Assembly: GCA_035610835.1 (NCBI GenBank)
Contig: CM069447.1
Span: 78,901,878-78,965,877, forward strand
Length of the DNA stretch: 64,000 nt
Origin: Ophiura sarsii
Taxonomy: Eukaryota > Echinodermata > Ophiuroidea > Amphilepidida > Ophiuridae
Direction: 5' to 3'
In this document: positions 11,967 to 24,590 of the stretch, one piece after another
Layout of the letters: each line of letters begins with the position of its first letter
Numbering within the stretch: the stretch's first letter is position 1
Made by a program: the position numbers and the translations under genes
The notes under the pieces: model-generated
Database searches by the model: none
Told to the model about the DNA's origin: nothing
What the model saw: only the letters and a program-made list of their open reading frames with translations

Positions 11967-12623
11967 GTCGACGTTCCATTTATCAGAGAGCGCATTGATT
12001 CCTATAGAGTCGACGTTCCATTTATCAGAGAGCGCATTGATTCCTATAGTGTCGACGTTCCATTTATCAGAGAACGCATCGATTCCTATAGTGTCGACGT
12101 TCCATCCGGGCGTTCCATTTATCAGAGAGTGCATTGAGTTCTACCGTGTCGACGTTCCATTTATCAGAGAACGCATTGATTCCTATAGTGTCGACGTTCC
12201 ATTTATCAGAGAACGCATCGATTCCTATAGTGTCGACGTTCCATCCGGGCGTTCCATTTATCAGAGAGTGCATTGATTCCTACCGTGTCGACGTTCCATT
12301 TATCAGAGAACGCATTGATTCCTATAGTGTCGACGTTCCATTTATCAGAGAACGCATCGATTCCTATAGTGTCGACGTTCCATCCGGGCGTTCCATTTAT
12401 CAGAGAGTGCATTGATTCCTATAGTGTCGACGTTCCATTTATCAGAGAACGCATCGATTCCTATAGTGTCGACGTTCCATCCGGGCGTTCCATTTATCAG
12501 AGAGTGCATTGATTCCTACCGTGTCGACGTTCCATCCGGGCGTTCCATTTACCAGAGAGCGCATTGATTCCTATAGTGTCGACGTTCCATTTACCAGAGA
12601 GTGCATTGATTCCTATAGTGCAC
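11967..12623 (+). repeat. 42-bp minisatellite with 139-bp higher-order period
   Basis: The basic unit begins GTCGACGTTCCATTTATCAG and ends GATTCCTATA, with a period of 42 bp. Every third unit carries a 13-bp extra (a partial repeat CATCCGGGCGTT), making it 55 bp and giving a 42+42+55=139-bp higher-order repeat. A GTCGAC site opens each unit. ORFs on both strands merely read through the repeat. Confidence 0.95.
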
Positions 12624-12689
12624 ACAATCGCAATCTTTCTGACCGCAGCTGTAATAGCGCTACGTGGTTCAATGAAACTGACACCGGTC

Positions 12690-13010
12690 GTTTGAAAATA
12701 GAAAGCAATTGTATATTGATATCGTCAGGAGTACTATCAGTAGTAGACACATGTAAATAGGTGTCACACTTGATGTTCAATAAGGCGATACGATATGTAG
12801 AACCCACTTCTTCCGTCAAGAAATCGATACAGTACTACACAATGTAGAAGTCACACCGCGAGAGTCATGACACAGACCAATTACCATACAAACAGACTGG
12901 TGATATGGGCAAGTAGTAAGTGTCACGATGTATGTATCACATTTCTACTTTGAGTAAACGAGACGGTCCAATTTCTTTCCTATTTACATGTGATTACCAC
13001 GAAATATGTT
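12690..13010 (+). repeat. Segmental duplication, copy 1
   Basis: A diverged copy of 13594-13880. Shared words include ACACATGTAAATAGGTGTC, TTCAATAAGGCGAT, GATATGGGCAA and GTCCAATTTCTTTCCT. The copies are about 0.9 kb apart in direct orientation. Not coding. Confidence 0.8.
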
Positions 13011-13593
13011 GATGAAAGCAAGCCGAATCAATTGTGGCAGAACACACTAAGCAATGTTTAATTCACCATCCCGCATATATTTCTATGTTTAAATCGTCAT
13101 AGGTAATAATATAGAAACAATTGTTCAAGTGAAAGGCAGAGGACAAGCGTCAACATATTATATCGTCGCTATTCTTTCAAAACCTTGTATCTCCATCAAG
13201 CCCTTCAGCATGTATAAAGTACTAATTAATACTTCCTATGTATGACCTTTAGGCGGTCTGCTCTAAACATTTTTTAAGTGACAAAATCACATCTATCAAA
13301 ACCTTGTAAGAAGCCAATGTGAAAATTCAAATATTTCTAATATTTTAAATATATTAAATTAATAAGCACATTCACTGATGCGATAGATCATCTACTTTAC
13401 CCAGTTTTTTATTACACCTAAACTCGATCCAATGAGTTCGATGGACAACGAGCACGTGTTTTTAAAACAATACTTAACGCATGGGAACGAGAGTGACGTT
13501 TTATTTATGAATTGTGAGAGTTGTTTCATGACAGTGCAAAAGACTACACAGGCTTTTGTATAGTATGACCTAAAAGTAAAGGGCATTCGGTTT

Positions 13594-13880
13594 TAAACTT
13601 TAGTAGCAATTGTAAATTGAAAGGAGTCATGTACACATGTAAATAGGTGTCGCACTTGATATTCAATAAGGCGATTTGATCTGTAAAACACGCTTCTTCA
13701 TTCAAGCAATATAGTAATACGCAATGCATGATTCACACCGCAAGTTGTATGGTGGTACAGACCTATTACCATGCAAATAGAATGATGATATGGGCAAAGG
13801 AGTGTCACAACGTGTATCCGTTTCTTTACTTGGAATATAAGGAGAGGTCCAATTTCTTTCCTGTTTGCATGCTGTTATTG
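13594..13880 (+). repeat. Segmental duplication, copy 2
   Basis: Partner of 12690-13010. It ends just before the LINE fragment at 13915. Substitutions are scattered and small indels are present, so the duplication is old. Confidence 0.8.
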
Positions 13881-13914
13881 AGGTCCATGATAGATATTCT
13901 ATGAATGCGTGGTG

Positions 13915-14640
13915 GCATTTACCTTTACCTTTACCTAGGCTTCGTCAACCTCTGTAGGCTGAAGCCCTCTTTCAGCATCTTCCATCTCTGTATTCAGCTA
14001 ACTCGTCTCTCCATCTTTGTTTCTGCCTGCCTCTCCTCCTTTTGCCTGTACGGGGGTTGCCACTCGGTTGTTCTTATTGTCCACCAATTATCATTTTGTC
14101 TTGAGATATGTCCTGCCCATCTCCATTTAACATGTTTAATTTCGTTGATTTTTTTTATGTCTATACCTTGGTTTTATTACGAATGGTAGTGTTCTTTTGT
14201 TTGTCTCTTATTGTTATGTTTAACATCCTCCTTTCCATGGCTCGCTGCGCTACTAGACGTTTATGCTCAATTTCTTTGGTTGTTGACCAAGTTTCGGCAC
14301 CGTATGTCATGGTAGGTAGCACACATTGATTGAAAACCCTTGTCCTTAATGTTATTGGTATGGTTTTATCGCATAGAATGGTTTTGTTTCGCCGAAGCAG
14401 CTCCAACCTGCCTTGATTTTTATCATGACTTCCTGCTTCGTATTGTTCTCCATTTTGATGTCCTTGCCAAGATATCTGTAACTTTCTACCTTTACTATCG
14501 GTTCCTTGTCGATTTCGATGGACTCCTTTGTTTGAAAATTAGTCAAGAATTTCGTTTTTCCTTTGTGCATTTTCAGACCAACTTTTCTGATTTCCGTATG
14601 CGTGATGGCATTTACCCGTGTCCAATTGTCCCTCATTTCT
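13915..14640 (-). pseudogene. RTE-type LINE reverse transcriptase, 3' fragment
   Basis: On the minus strand, conceptual translation in two frames gives the C-terminal part of a non-LTR reverse transcriptase. In order: a GLKMHKGKTKFL motif, ESYRYLGKDI (the YLG block), then after a frameshift near 14390 RVFNQCVLPTMTYGAETWS (the typical QCVLP..TYG.ETW block), RAMERRMLNITIRDK, and KHVKWRWAGHISR. These blocks are characteristic of RTE and related endonuclease-reverse-transcriptase LINEs. The 5' part (endonuclease and catalytic FADD region) is missing. The 3' end finishes in a short GGTAAA repeat (13917-13937 as read in complement), like the simple tails of this group. It is 5'-truncated, frameshifted and dead. 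Confidence 0.88.
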
Positions 14641-15860
14641 AATTGATTTCAGGAAGGACTGCAAAACTTGTCCGTGTGACCCATCCGTAGTGACTTGTAC
14701 GATTGTAACCAAGGTAAGATGTTGTATTATCATATGCGAATGGAACTCTAGATGGGTCTGTCAATCAGAAGTTTCCCCTTTTTGCATCTTTAAAATGACA
14801 TAACAATAACATAAGTCTGTAAAGAATGTTGCTCTTTTTCACACACTAAGAAAACGTAGGTCGGTATTAATTTGCACTTGATCGTTTCCCCCCAATAAAA
14901 CAGGGTTATTACTGTTATGGACGCCTAATCCCTGTATGTCAATGTGCTTGGATTTCCATGCAGTGCATTGGCACACAATTATGAAATTTATCTTTCAAAA
15001 GAAAGTATAAAATTCCAGGCCAAAAATGTAATACAATCTTCAGTGCAAACATTCTTAATAGATGGGTTCACTTGTATTACCCAATCATAGATAGTGATAT
15101 GTCTTCATCGTTCTGTATTCCTCCAACATTTTAATTGTATATTCAAGTGCCTGATAAGCATGGTAAGTGAAAGTAAACATTTGGACGCTGCATTATTTCC
15201 CCAAGTCTATATATTTAATTTCTTGGGAAATGGATGAGAAATTAAGGAATACGTCTTGACCTTTAATTGACCAACCGAGTGTGGGAAATTATTGTTAATA
15301 TCTACATTTAAAATGCACAGAAACCTAAATAGGGGAGAGCGGTGAGTGTACGCCCCATTTTAATTTGAAATAGCCTAGAGACGTCAGTTTTAAAGATTGA
15401 ATGGACCTATTGACATTATATGAAACATTGATATCTTGGCTACATACGACCACAATACCCTGGGCCTTAATGAAAAGGAATGACTAGAGGATAAAGACAG
15501 GTGTCAAAACTTGCCCCGACCCGGGCCTGGTTCGTCCATAAACTTGCCCCGACCCCGGGTCTGGTTCGTCCATAGGCCGGGGCAAGTTCGCCATGGGCTC
15601 ATAATTAGGATTTATGAAGTAGTATGAATCAAATTGATGTAGCAAGGCCGTCACACTAGTGGGGTCATTGTCAAATTTAATAAATGCAGGTGTTTTTGTA
15701 TTCGTGAATAAAGTACAAAAATGAATACATTATATAAAAATAGCAGTCTGCCGTTTGAACGAGCACAATTGGTTGGATATAATATCTTGACTTATTAGAA
15801 AATATTTTATGTTCACAATATGTCATACTCAGTAGCTGTCTATAAATAACTTCCAAACTT
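14641..15860. other. No gene; short GC-rich duplication at 15505-15590
   Basis: Mostly featureless. Near 15510-15590 a short word pair (cttgccccgacc and ctggttcgtccata) is repeated in tandem, followed by its inverse ggccggggcaag. The function is unknown. Confidence 0.5.
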
Positions 15861-15869
15861 GAATAATAA

Positions 15870-16400
15870 TTTGGGCGAGCAGCAGCAAGTGTTAAGTTTA
15901 TCATTTGGTATGTTATAAAAATAATACTTTAAACTTCAATTTGTTATAAAATTAGTGATGATTCAGATTTTGTGAAATAAAAAGTTCAAATTTCGAGAAA
16001 AATCACGAATAATATACTATCGCTTGAGCAGGTTTTAGTTTTAAAAATGAGCCCAATTTGGACATTGAACAAACCTCATGTGGCAACACTCTAATGCCTT
16101 GGTCAAGGGAGGAAGCCCGCAAGCAATTTCCACAGCATGTGGGCTTGTCCGTGGACGGTGCAATGTTGGTCTGCCAGTTCCTGGTTGAAATAACACACAG
16201 CGCCAAAATTGTATGGTCTGAGCATGTTTTAGCGTGGTTGTATAACGGATTTCTAGCTTTGAATTTCAATTTGTTATAAAGAGTAGTGCTTAGTATTTCA
16301 GATTTTATAAAATAAAATGTTCACATTTTGAGGAGGTGTCGATATAGCATTTCTAGATTAGACTTTAGTTTCAATTATTAGCCCAATTTGGCTACATTAA
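15870..16400 (+). repeat. Diverged tandem duplication, about 340-bp period
   Basis: Two copies share CTTCAATTTGTTATAAA/TTTCAATTTGTTATAAA, CAGATTTT.T.AAATAAA and AGCCCAATTTGG. A third, weaker echo (GTGGCAAGGCTGTAAGCC) follows at 16425. The two small ORFs at 16003-16279 lie on opposite strands of the same repeat and are not credible. Confidence 0.6.
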
Positions 16401-16944
16401 ACATGTTAAATGCTAAATAAAACGTGGCAAGGCTGTAAGCCTGTATTGACTAGCCGCTAGACAAAGTCCGGTTTTATGTTCACGGAGCAATCTTGGCCTG
16501 TCATTATAGTCAAAAAACTAAATTTCAAAGTGGCTCAAATTATAAAGGCGATTGAACCGTAATGAGCTATTTGTATTATTACAAAAATAGGCTACATTTA
16601 CAATTACAATTTTGAAATTATACAAAATCTTAATCATGTTAATCCCCATTGGCGAACATGCCCCATCATGAAAAGGCGAATGTGCCCATAGCACAATAAG
16701 TACATTGACTCAATAACCACGCATGTCCCACAAACAATGACGGGTTTGTAACGGCATCAAATCCATAACCAATCCCATATCTACCTAATGATGATTTACA
16801 TTAAAATCTTCTGTACGAATATCTTTAGAAAAAATAAATATCAAAACTGGCAGAAAATCGCAAAACGGAGATCTGCCATGTTACCATGGGAAGATCGCAA
16901 CAAACAGCGGCAAATATTGTGTGTTCGTCAAATTCAACCAGTGG
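16401..16944. other. No gene seen
   Basis: AT-rich sequence without supported features. Confidence 0.5.
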
Positions 16945-17040
16945 CCGCAATGATGAGAATCACGTGGTGGGCGAACCTGCACCTAGGGTGTGCCGCAATG
17001 ATGAAAATCACGTGGTGGGCGACCCTGCACCTAGGGTGTA
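16945..17040 (+). repeat. 48-bp tandem duplication
   Basis: Two units starting CCGCAATGATGAGAATCACG, differing by a few substitutions, each ending in CACCTAGGGTGT. The ORFs crossing it merely reflect the duplication. Confidence 0.8.
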
Positions 17041-18536
17041 CACTCCCCGCTCTCACCTATACTCATTGTGAGTTACCACTCATATTTAAATTGTAATAAT
17101 AACACTTTATATTCTAGTGGTTTAATAGTTTGAATTCAATGTCCAATATTCAGAAATTCAAGTAGCACTGGGTTCATGAAAAACGACCTCCTTTTTACCA
17201 AGTTGATGAAAATACTGTTTGCATCCGTTGAAAAGTTTGATTCACAGTCAATTCAGTATAGTATACGATACTAGCACAGATTTGTGTCTCACTCGTAATT
17301 GCTAGTTAATTTATGTGGCCTCCTTTTCCGAATTTGATCTTTTTGATAATTTTAACGCAAATTGCATCCATTTCGTTTCCGTTGTCAATTATGTATACTT
17401 GTTTTTAAATATAAGCAAACTATGTGGGGTTGATTGGCAGGTCCTAAGATTTACTTAACTGTGAGAATCAGTACATATAATTATTTTAATTTTAAGAATA
17501 AGAATCATTACATATAATTATTTTTATTTTCCATTTTATCTTCGATACAAATTCTGTTAGAATCGAAACGTCAGGTCCTCATATATATTACAAATATTTG
17601 CTTAGCATAGTATTTGCTTAGAATACTGTACACTGATGATGAAATAAATCGAAAGCTTTGTAGCTCTGTTTGACCTGTTAACAATTTGTTGTTTTCCTAT
17701 TATCTTATGGCATCTTTATTTAAAAGATCCAGGTCACCTTTCCTGCCTGTACCTGTTTACAATTTAATAATATTTGCTGTCTTCACCTTAGAATACTGTT
17801 ATTATAATTTATACATACATGTATGCAAAATGACCACCGAGGTACAACATAATGACAGAACATGTCTTTTCGTTGCAATCTATATCAGTTTAGCCTGACG
17901 TTTCCAGGTCTGTCAAGTATGTCCGATTAGTGACATGATGTTTACGAGACGTCATCGGTTGATGGCGTCATCGTAACAGTTGTTCATAGATATGACAATA
18001 ATGCACGCGACGTGGTTATCCCGTCGAAAAATCAATTTTCCTTGTCTAAAATAACCTGACAGAGACCGCATGCTTCCATCAAATAGTCATCTACATTTTC
18101 AAAACATCATGTCCTAACTAGAAATCATCCTGCCGACAACGCATTATGGTTTCAGAGAGCAGTTTAATGAGGTACACTCGAGGGAGTTCCGATTTCTTAA
18201 TTCATTTCTGCCAACATTTACAATAACACACACATCTATGATTTCTGTCTAAAAATGTAAACCCACAAACCGGTATAATATCAATGGTTTACAGCTGGTT
18301 TACAGCTTTCCCCCTTACAATTGTCTTAGCTCGAAAATACAAAATTATATCAATACCGTATAGCTGCATTGATATGCATGTATCATCACTTAACATAGCA
18401 TGCATTGTCACGTTCATTTTCATGCCGCATATAATCCCATAACAGCTCCGGGCTCCACTCTATACTTTTGAAACAATAACGGGTTTTAACAGTATTGCCC
18501 CAATTACATATCTAGGGTAAATGAGCTAGTTGTATC
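17041..18536. other. No gene; possible decayed retroelement tail at 17545-17680
   Basis: Two motifs near 17555 (a GAATCGAAACGTC word behind an ATTCT-GTT-AGAAT hairpin) and 17630 (CTGATGATGAAATAAATCGA) resemble parts of PLE tails, but neither forms a complete hammerhead core. A short duplicated word (tacatataattattt) lies at 17470-17525. The rest is featureless. Confidence 0.35.
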
Positions 18537-18712
18537 TTAACAATTTCCACGCAGCAGTCGTCTGCCGATGACAGTTCCAAAATTTCACAAAATGTTTAAA
18601 AATATCAACATTATTGAATTTCATCTACATATTTAGAATCACCACGAGAAATTCAATACAATAAGTACAAACATGCCTAGTAATGGGTCAGTAATCCTTC
18701 AGATAGCAATTG
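18537..18712 (+). mobile_element. TTAA-flanked MITE family B, copy b (right end lost)
   Basis: Starts at TTAA with AACAATTTCCACGCAGCAGT and continues through the family landmarks (GACAGTTCCAAAATTTCAC, ATTATTGAATTTCAT, GTACAAACATGCCTAGTA). Similarity stops near 18712, so the right third is deleted. Confidence 0.8.
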
Positions 18713-18876
18713 CGATATATAGGATAGCTCGTGAATGATTTGCTTTTTTATCATCACACTGTTATCATGGTTATAGAGGATTACAGCAGTAAACTATCGC
18801 CAATCGCAAATTCCTTTTAATAATCCATTGATATCTACAATAATTGTTCGCATAAAGTACCTTCTGGTTGACGCTT

Positions 18877-20675
18877 GTAAGGGGTACGATTGTGCAACCA
18901 TGATACAATAACGAGCAACCATATTTGATATAGCTGGTGAATATGATACAATAACGAGCAACCATATTTGATATAGCTGGTGAATATGATACAATAACGA
19001 GCAACCATATTTGATATAGCTGGTGAATATGATACAATAACGAGCAACCATATTTGATATAGCTGGTGAATATGATACAATAACGAGCAACCATATTTGA
19101 TATAGCTGGTGAATATGATACAATAACGAGCAACCATATTTGATATAGCTGGTGAATATGATACAATAACGAGCAACCATATTTGATATAGCTGGTGAAT
19201 ATGATACAATAACGAGCAACCATATTTGATATAGCTGGTGAATATGTTTGTGAGGGGTATGATTGTGCAACCATGATACAATAACGAGCAACCATATTTG
19301 ATATAGCTGGTGAATATGTTTGTGAGGGGTACGATTGTGCAACCATGATACAATAACGAGCAACCATATTTGATATAGCTGGTGAATATGTTTGTGAGGG
19401 GTACGATTGTGCAACCATGATACAATAACGAGCAACCATATTTGATATAGCTGGTGAATATGATACAATAACGAGCAACCATATTGATATAGCTGGTGAA
19501 TATGTTTGTGAGGGGTATGATTGTGCAACCATGATACACTAACGAGCAACCATATTTGATATAGCTGGTGAATATGATACAATAACGAGCAACCATATTT
19601 GATATAGCTGGTGAATATGTTTGTGAGGGGTATGATTGTGCAACCATGATACAATAACGAGCAACCATATTTGATATAGCTGGTGAATATGTTTGTGAGG
19701 GGTACGATTGTGCAACCATGATACAATAACGAGCAACCATATTTGATATAGCTGGTGAATATGTTTGTGAGGGGTACGATTGTGCAACCATGATACAATA
19801 ACGAGCAACCATATTTGATATAGCTGGTGAATATGATACAATAACGAGCAACCATATTGATATAGCTGGTGAATATGTTTGTGAGGGGTATGATTGTGCA
19901 ACCATGATACAATAACGAGCAACCATATTTGATATAGCTGGTGAATATGTTTGTGAGGGGTACGATTGTGCAACCATGATACAATAACGAGCAACCATAT
20001 TTGATATAGCTGGTGAATATGTTTGTGAGGGGTACGATTGTGCAACCATGATACAATAACGAGCAACCATATTTGATATAGCTGGTGAATATGATACAAT
20101 AACGAGCAACCATATTGATATAGCTGGTGAATATGTTTGTGAGGGGTATGATTGTGCAACCATGATACAATAACGAGCAACCATATTTGATATAGCTGGT
20201 GAATATGTTTGTGAGGGGTATGATTGTGCAACCATGATACAATAACGAGCAACCATATTTGATATAGCTGGTGAATATGTTTGTGAGGGGTACGATTGTG
20301 CAACCATGATACAATAACGAGCAACCATATTTGATATAGCTGGTGAATATGTTTGTGAGGGGTACGATTGTGCAACCATGATACAATAACGAGCAACCAT
20401 ATTTGATATAGCTGATGAATATGCATATTTGATATAGCTGGTGAATATGTTTGTGAGGGGTATGATTGTGCAACCATGATACAATAACGAGCAACCATAT
20501 TTGATATAGCTGATGAATAAGCATATTTGATATAGCTGGTGAATATGTTTGTGAGGGGTATAATTGTGCAACCATGATACAATAACGAGCAACCATATTT
20601 GATATAGCTGATGAATATGCATATTTGATATAGCTGATGAATATGCATATTTGATATAGCTGGTGAATATGTTTG
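18877..20675 (+). repeat. 43/29-bp composite minisatellite
   Basis: Built from unit A (43 bp, starting ATGATACAATAACGAGCAAC) and unit B (29 bp, starting ATGTTTGTGAGGGGTACGAT). Eight A units run in tandem from 18900 to 19243, after which A and B alternate. A 42-bp A variant lacking one T closes a BA-BA-BA-A' block of 258 bp that recurs several times. All three minus-strand frames remain open for hundreds of codons, which creates overlapping artefactual ORFs of 253-629 residues rich in HIHQLYQIW. The right edge decays through shorter GCATATTTGATATAGCTGATG units. Confidence 0.95.
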
Positions 20676-22331
20676 TCTCTCAACAGACACAGACATTTTT
20701 AACACTCGATGTTCCTTTTCTCTCGTATTTAATTGACATTTATGCAGTAGTCTGCCCACCCAACACCATTCCCCGCTAATGTAGTCTCGGTTAAGTCATT
20801 TGGACAGTTTCACGAGTGCATGCCACTGTTTATTACGGAACGGATTTCCTCTTATTAAGCGCCCTAAAGTGGTCGTCTGATGCTGTTATTTTCCCGCGCA
20901 AAGATCTTAACATAGATAAGCCGAAAATAGCGTGACTACTGTGTTAATGGTCCCAGACAAGATTTTGATTAACCGTTTGATCAATTTTAAATCCATAGAA
21001 ATTGTTCTCAGTCATTCACCGCGCGCTATATAGCACTTTGCACAATATAATGGAAACCACATTACAATACTGTTTATATATAAATGTGCGCGCATGGCTA
21101 TCGTGTCATTGAAATGCACAACTTAAATTATGTAGGTTATATAGTCGACCTAAGGGTAAAATACATTTTATCTGTAAGGCACCCTTTATAATCATAACAT
21201 CCCGTATAATATTGTAGAATAACATCCGGTTTCTAAGGCTAAGAAACATGTCTCCACAAGGCTCGTGTCTGGTATAACATTATTCACATTAAAAAGTCAA
21301 GCAGTTATCACAGTTCATAATAAAAACACTAGTATAACGACTGTATGATGGAATACAGAAATACATTCATACAACATTGGCGATATGACATATTAGATGT
21401 ATACAGAGTGTATTGGTGTATTGAGCACTCTTACTGCAGCTGTTCGTGATAACTTTTTGACTTAATTGTATACAGAGTGTATCAAAAAACCACAACACTT
21501 TTTGTCGAGTTCTGTACCCTTAAGGCAAATCACATGTCGTAAAGTAGATATAATGTTGGAGATATGCCTTGGCTATCACCAGTAACTGTCACTGCTATCA
21601 CATAGTCAAATTAAAGCGATATCGACAGTAACTTCGCTTAAATGTTACGGATATAAGTGTACGACCTGAACACACAATTCGCATTGTTTATCCTGCATAC
21701 CTGATTTGCTTTTCGGGTCAATATTTAATAGAAGCTTTTTATGAATAACTAATTGTATTTTAATAACAAGAATCGAACCCATCATTCTGAGAAGTAAATG
21801 TCATATTAAAAATAATGTCTGGGCTATATCAAAATTGAATAAATCTGGCAATAGATTGGCTGAAAATTATGACGCAGCTGCTTGAAAAATCAATGTCTTA
21901 CAATGTATTCGATTGATGAATGTTGTTTATTTTAGACTTCATATAGAGTTGATAATACAATGTTCACGGAAGCTGATCAGTACACGAGTCCTTTCTAACA
22001 TGTCTAACGTTAATCCTGCAAAGAGTACATGACTACGCTAATGTTTAAAGTGCTACTTTAGATGTCGGAAAATATGTTTAATGATAGCTATTATAAAACT
22101 CAATTTATATCCACATTATCAGCAAAGTGCAACATCTTTGCTAATGACATTCATTTAAAACAAGGGTTACATTTTACATAACACAATGGAATCATAGGTA
22201 AATCTTACTATAAATCTGGAAATGGTTTGTGTTTATTTGTTTGTGTGTTTGTCATAAATGTCACTAGAATTGCACTATATTGTGCTTTTCGTAATCATAC
22301 AGTGGTTACGCGTTGTGAGCATGTTTGCATG
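20676..22331. other. No gene seen
   Basis: No supported element. The 14-mer TATACAGAGTGTAT occurs twice (about 21398 and 21468). An imperfect B-box-like GGTTCGATTCT lies near 21775 on the minus strand without an A box. Confidence 0.5.
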
Positions 22332-22482
22332 TTTTTTTTCGTACATGATCCTAGTGAAATCAGTTAATTTGTTAAAATTGTTTTATTCAGTGACATTTGC
22401 TTTATTCCGGATTAAAATTTGCTTTATTCCGGATTAAAATGGAATAAAGTAAATTTTACTAGGATCATGTACGAACAAAAAA
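22332..22482. mobile_element. Short foldback, TTCGTACATGATCCTAGT ends
   Basis: Terminal inverted repeats of 18 bp (TTCGTACATGATCCTAGT and its complement) inside a T-run and an A-run. The interior contains a tandem TTGCTTTATTCCGGATTAAA. The same terminus appears, degenerate, at about 41923-41945. Confidence 0.8.
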
Positions 22483-22574
22483 TCGCTAGCTGCCGCGGCA
22501 CTATATGCACTCCTTCACGGCGCTACGTGCTGGCAAATACATATAATACACACGGGAAATAGTAATGTTGTTTA

Positions 22575-23490
22575 GTACCGTCGGTCGTCGGATGGGGGTT
22601 AAATCACGGGAAATGGTTTTGAATAAGGCCTAGGATTATAATAGCCTATATGTCTATAAATTATGTAATTTGGTATAAGTACCGTAGGGTGGGGGTTAAA
22701 CCACGGGAAATGGTTTAGAATAAGATACTTAGTTATATAGTCATCCCGGTCTGTGTACACAAAAACTCATGTCCCTAGGTTTCAGGGGCACTGTAACGTT
22801 AATGCCCGAGGTAGGGCGCTGTGTACAGTATAACAGTATGTAGTATGTAGCAGGTAGTGATGTGATGTGATTTGGGGGTAGGGGGTTAATGAAGTAAAAC
22901 GGTTTAAGCCACGGGGACCGGGGTTAATGAGAAGAAGTGGGTAAATAAAGTAAGCCAAATGGTTTAGGATAAGCCTAGATTTATAGTGATGTGGTAACCT
23001 GGTGTTGTTGTTGTTGTTGTTTTTTGGTGTTTTTGTTTTGTTTTGGGGGGGGGGGGGGGGTTACTGAAGTTAGGTGGTATAACGGGGACCAGGGATTAAT
23101 GAAAGGTAGGGGGTTAATAAAGTAAGCCATATGATTTAGGATAAGCCTAAGGTGTGTTTTTTTTTTGGGGGGGGGGGCGGTGGTAATGAAGTTAGGTGGT
23201 ATGAGACATGATAGGCATAGGCCATACATGATATGAGCCAAGGGACCGCGGTTAAAGAAGTAATGTGGCTTGAGAGGCAGGTGATGGTTAAAAAATAATA
23301 AGTATAACCAATACTAATAGATATATACATAAATGGGTTTAACCCATGGGGAAGGCCATTACTTAATACACTAATGTGGTTTCTTATAAGAATACACCAT
23401 GGGATTTAGCTTGAGGGAAGGGTGTTAATGAAGTATGGTAAATCCATGGAGCAAACCTGTATTATGGGAAGTATATCAATGGAATTTAAG
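22575..23490 (+). repeat. Degenerate G-rich tandem array
   Basis: Repeated words are GGGGGTTAATGAAGTAAG, CACGGGAAATGGTTTAG and GGATAAGCCTA, spaced irregularly at about 80-130 bp. Two long G tracts (about 23045-23060 and 23167-23178) lie inside. The proline-rich minus-strand ORFs are translations of those tracts. Confidence 0.7.
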
Positions 23491-23794
23491 GAAGAAATAC
23501 TATATGATGGGAATACAGGAAAGCCAGGTTAAAAGTATGGTAAACGATAATTTATAAAAACGTATATGAAAATACCAGGAGGAAAAGAATTGCCTTCTCC
23601 CTTTCTCTTCCCTCCCCTCGCTATCATCTCTTTCTTTGCTTTTAAAACTGCATATCTTAGCTGCCGTAAGTGCAAATCTCTCTATTTCGTTTATGTTTCC
23701 TTTCATCATCATGCTCCCGATAGTGCGATTCGTTATTTACAATTTATGAACTCAAGTTACAGCTCATTAATGTAATTTGCTCCCATTTGCTCAT

Positions 23795-23831
23795 CTAGCG
23801 GGACCCGTGCGGAGCGAGGGTATCCCGCTAG
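23795..23831. repeat. Short GC-rich hairpin
   Basis: CTAGCGGGACCC and GGGTATCCCGCTAG pair around a loop of about 11 bases. The strong stem sits in AT-rich DNA. No element boundary was identified. Confidence 0.7.
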
Positions 23832-24161
23832 GTCATTAATACATTATGATCATCATTATCTTATGCACTTATCTGTACTCTATTGGAACTCGCTACTTTT
23901 AATTACTGTGTTGTCATTATACTTTATAATCCGTAATGGTAAACTGTTAAAATGCAGCGAATTACTGCCGAAGGTGGTTAACCACCCGGCCAGTTTGTGT
24001 ACTACTCATGGGAAAATTTGATGTCACTTTGTGCTATTAAAATAAGAATCATTGGAGTTTATGCAACTCAAACTTTGGAATACGACTATTTTAAGGATGA
24101 CCTTTCATGTAGAATAGAAAACATCAAGTTGAAAATTAGGCCAGCAATCGAAATACCTTTA

Positions 24162-24257
24162 AGTAACAATATATAATCTTAAATGTATATAATGATATAA
24201 GCAGTTTCCAGTAACAGTATATAATCTTAAATGTATATAATGATATAAGCAGTTCCC
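24162..24257 (+). repeat. 48-bp tandem duplication
   Basis: Two units beginning AGTAACAATATATAATCTTA (second copy AGTAACAGTATATAATC), nearly identical over 48 bp. Confidence 0.85.
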
Positions 24258-24346
24258 AATTACAGCAGTCATGACAGGTATGCACCGTTTACAGATCCAA
24301 AAAAAGATGTCTTACGTAATAAACATGTTAAAGTCAAAGATGCATT

Positions 24347-24590
24347 GCATTATAGACGTTATTCATAATTGGCGATTTCAGGCTAAAGAGGGAGACATAC
24401 TCGATGTGACGTCACTAATCATAACGAAAGCGAGGCCAATGATGGTAAATTACGTTACACGGCAGCACCAATGTTTACGTAATTTTTCCATCGTTGGCAT
24501 CACTTTCGTTATGATTAGTGACGTCACATCGAGTATGTCTCCCTCTTTAGACTTGAAATCGTCAATTATGAATAACGTCTATTGCTGTGT
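24347..24590. mobile_element. Foldback element with roughly 110-bp arms
   Basis: The arms are about 24347-24458 and 24480-24590 with a loop near 20 bp. Both contain GAGGGAGACATACTCGATGT, GACGTCACTAATCATAACG and GACGTTATTCATAATTG, as mirror copies. A 119-codon ORF simply reads through both arms. One arm only of a related element is found at 51300-51465. Confidence 0.85.

Noticed and set aside
11965..12760. ORFs of 68-103 codons on both strands
   Set aside because: Translations of the 42-bp minisatellite; open in both directions because the unit lacks stops in those frames.
17630..17665. Complete hammerhead ribozyme
   Set aside because: CUGAUGA is followed by a segment that cannot form stem II before GAAA, so the core geometry fails.
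18771..20759. ORFs of 253-629 codons on the minus strand
   Set aside because: They lie wholly in the minisatellite, overlap in three frames, and consist of repeated HIHQLYQIW-type peptide. No independent evidence for coding.
22981..23330. Proline- and lysine-rich minus-strand ORFs
   Set aside because: Translations of G tracts and GTT repeats.
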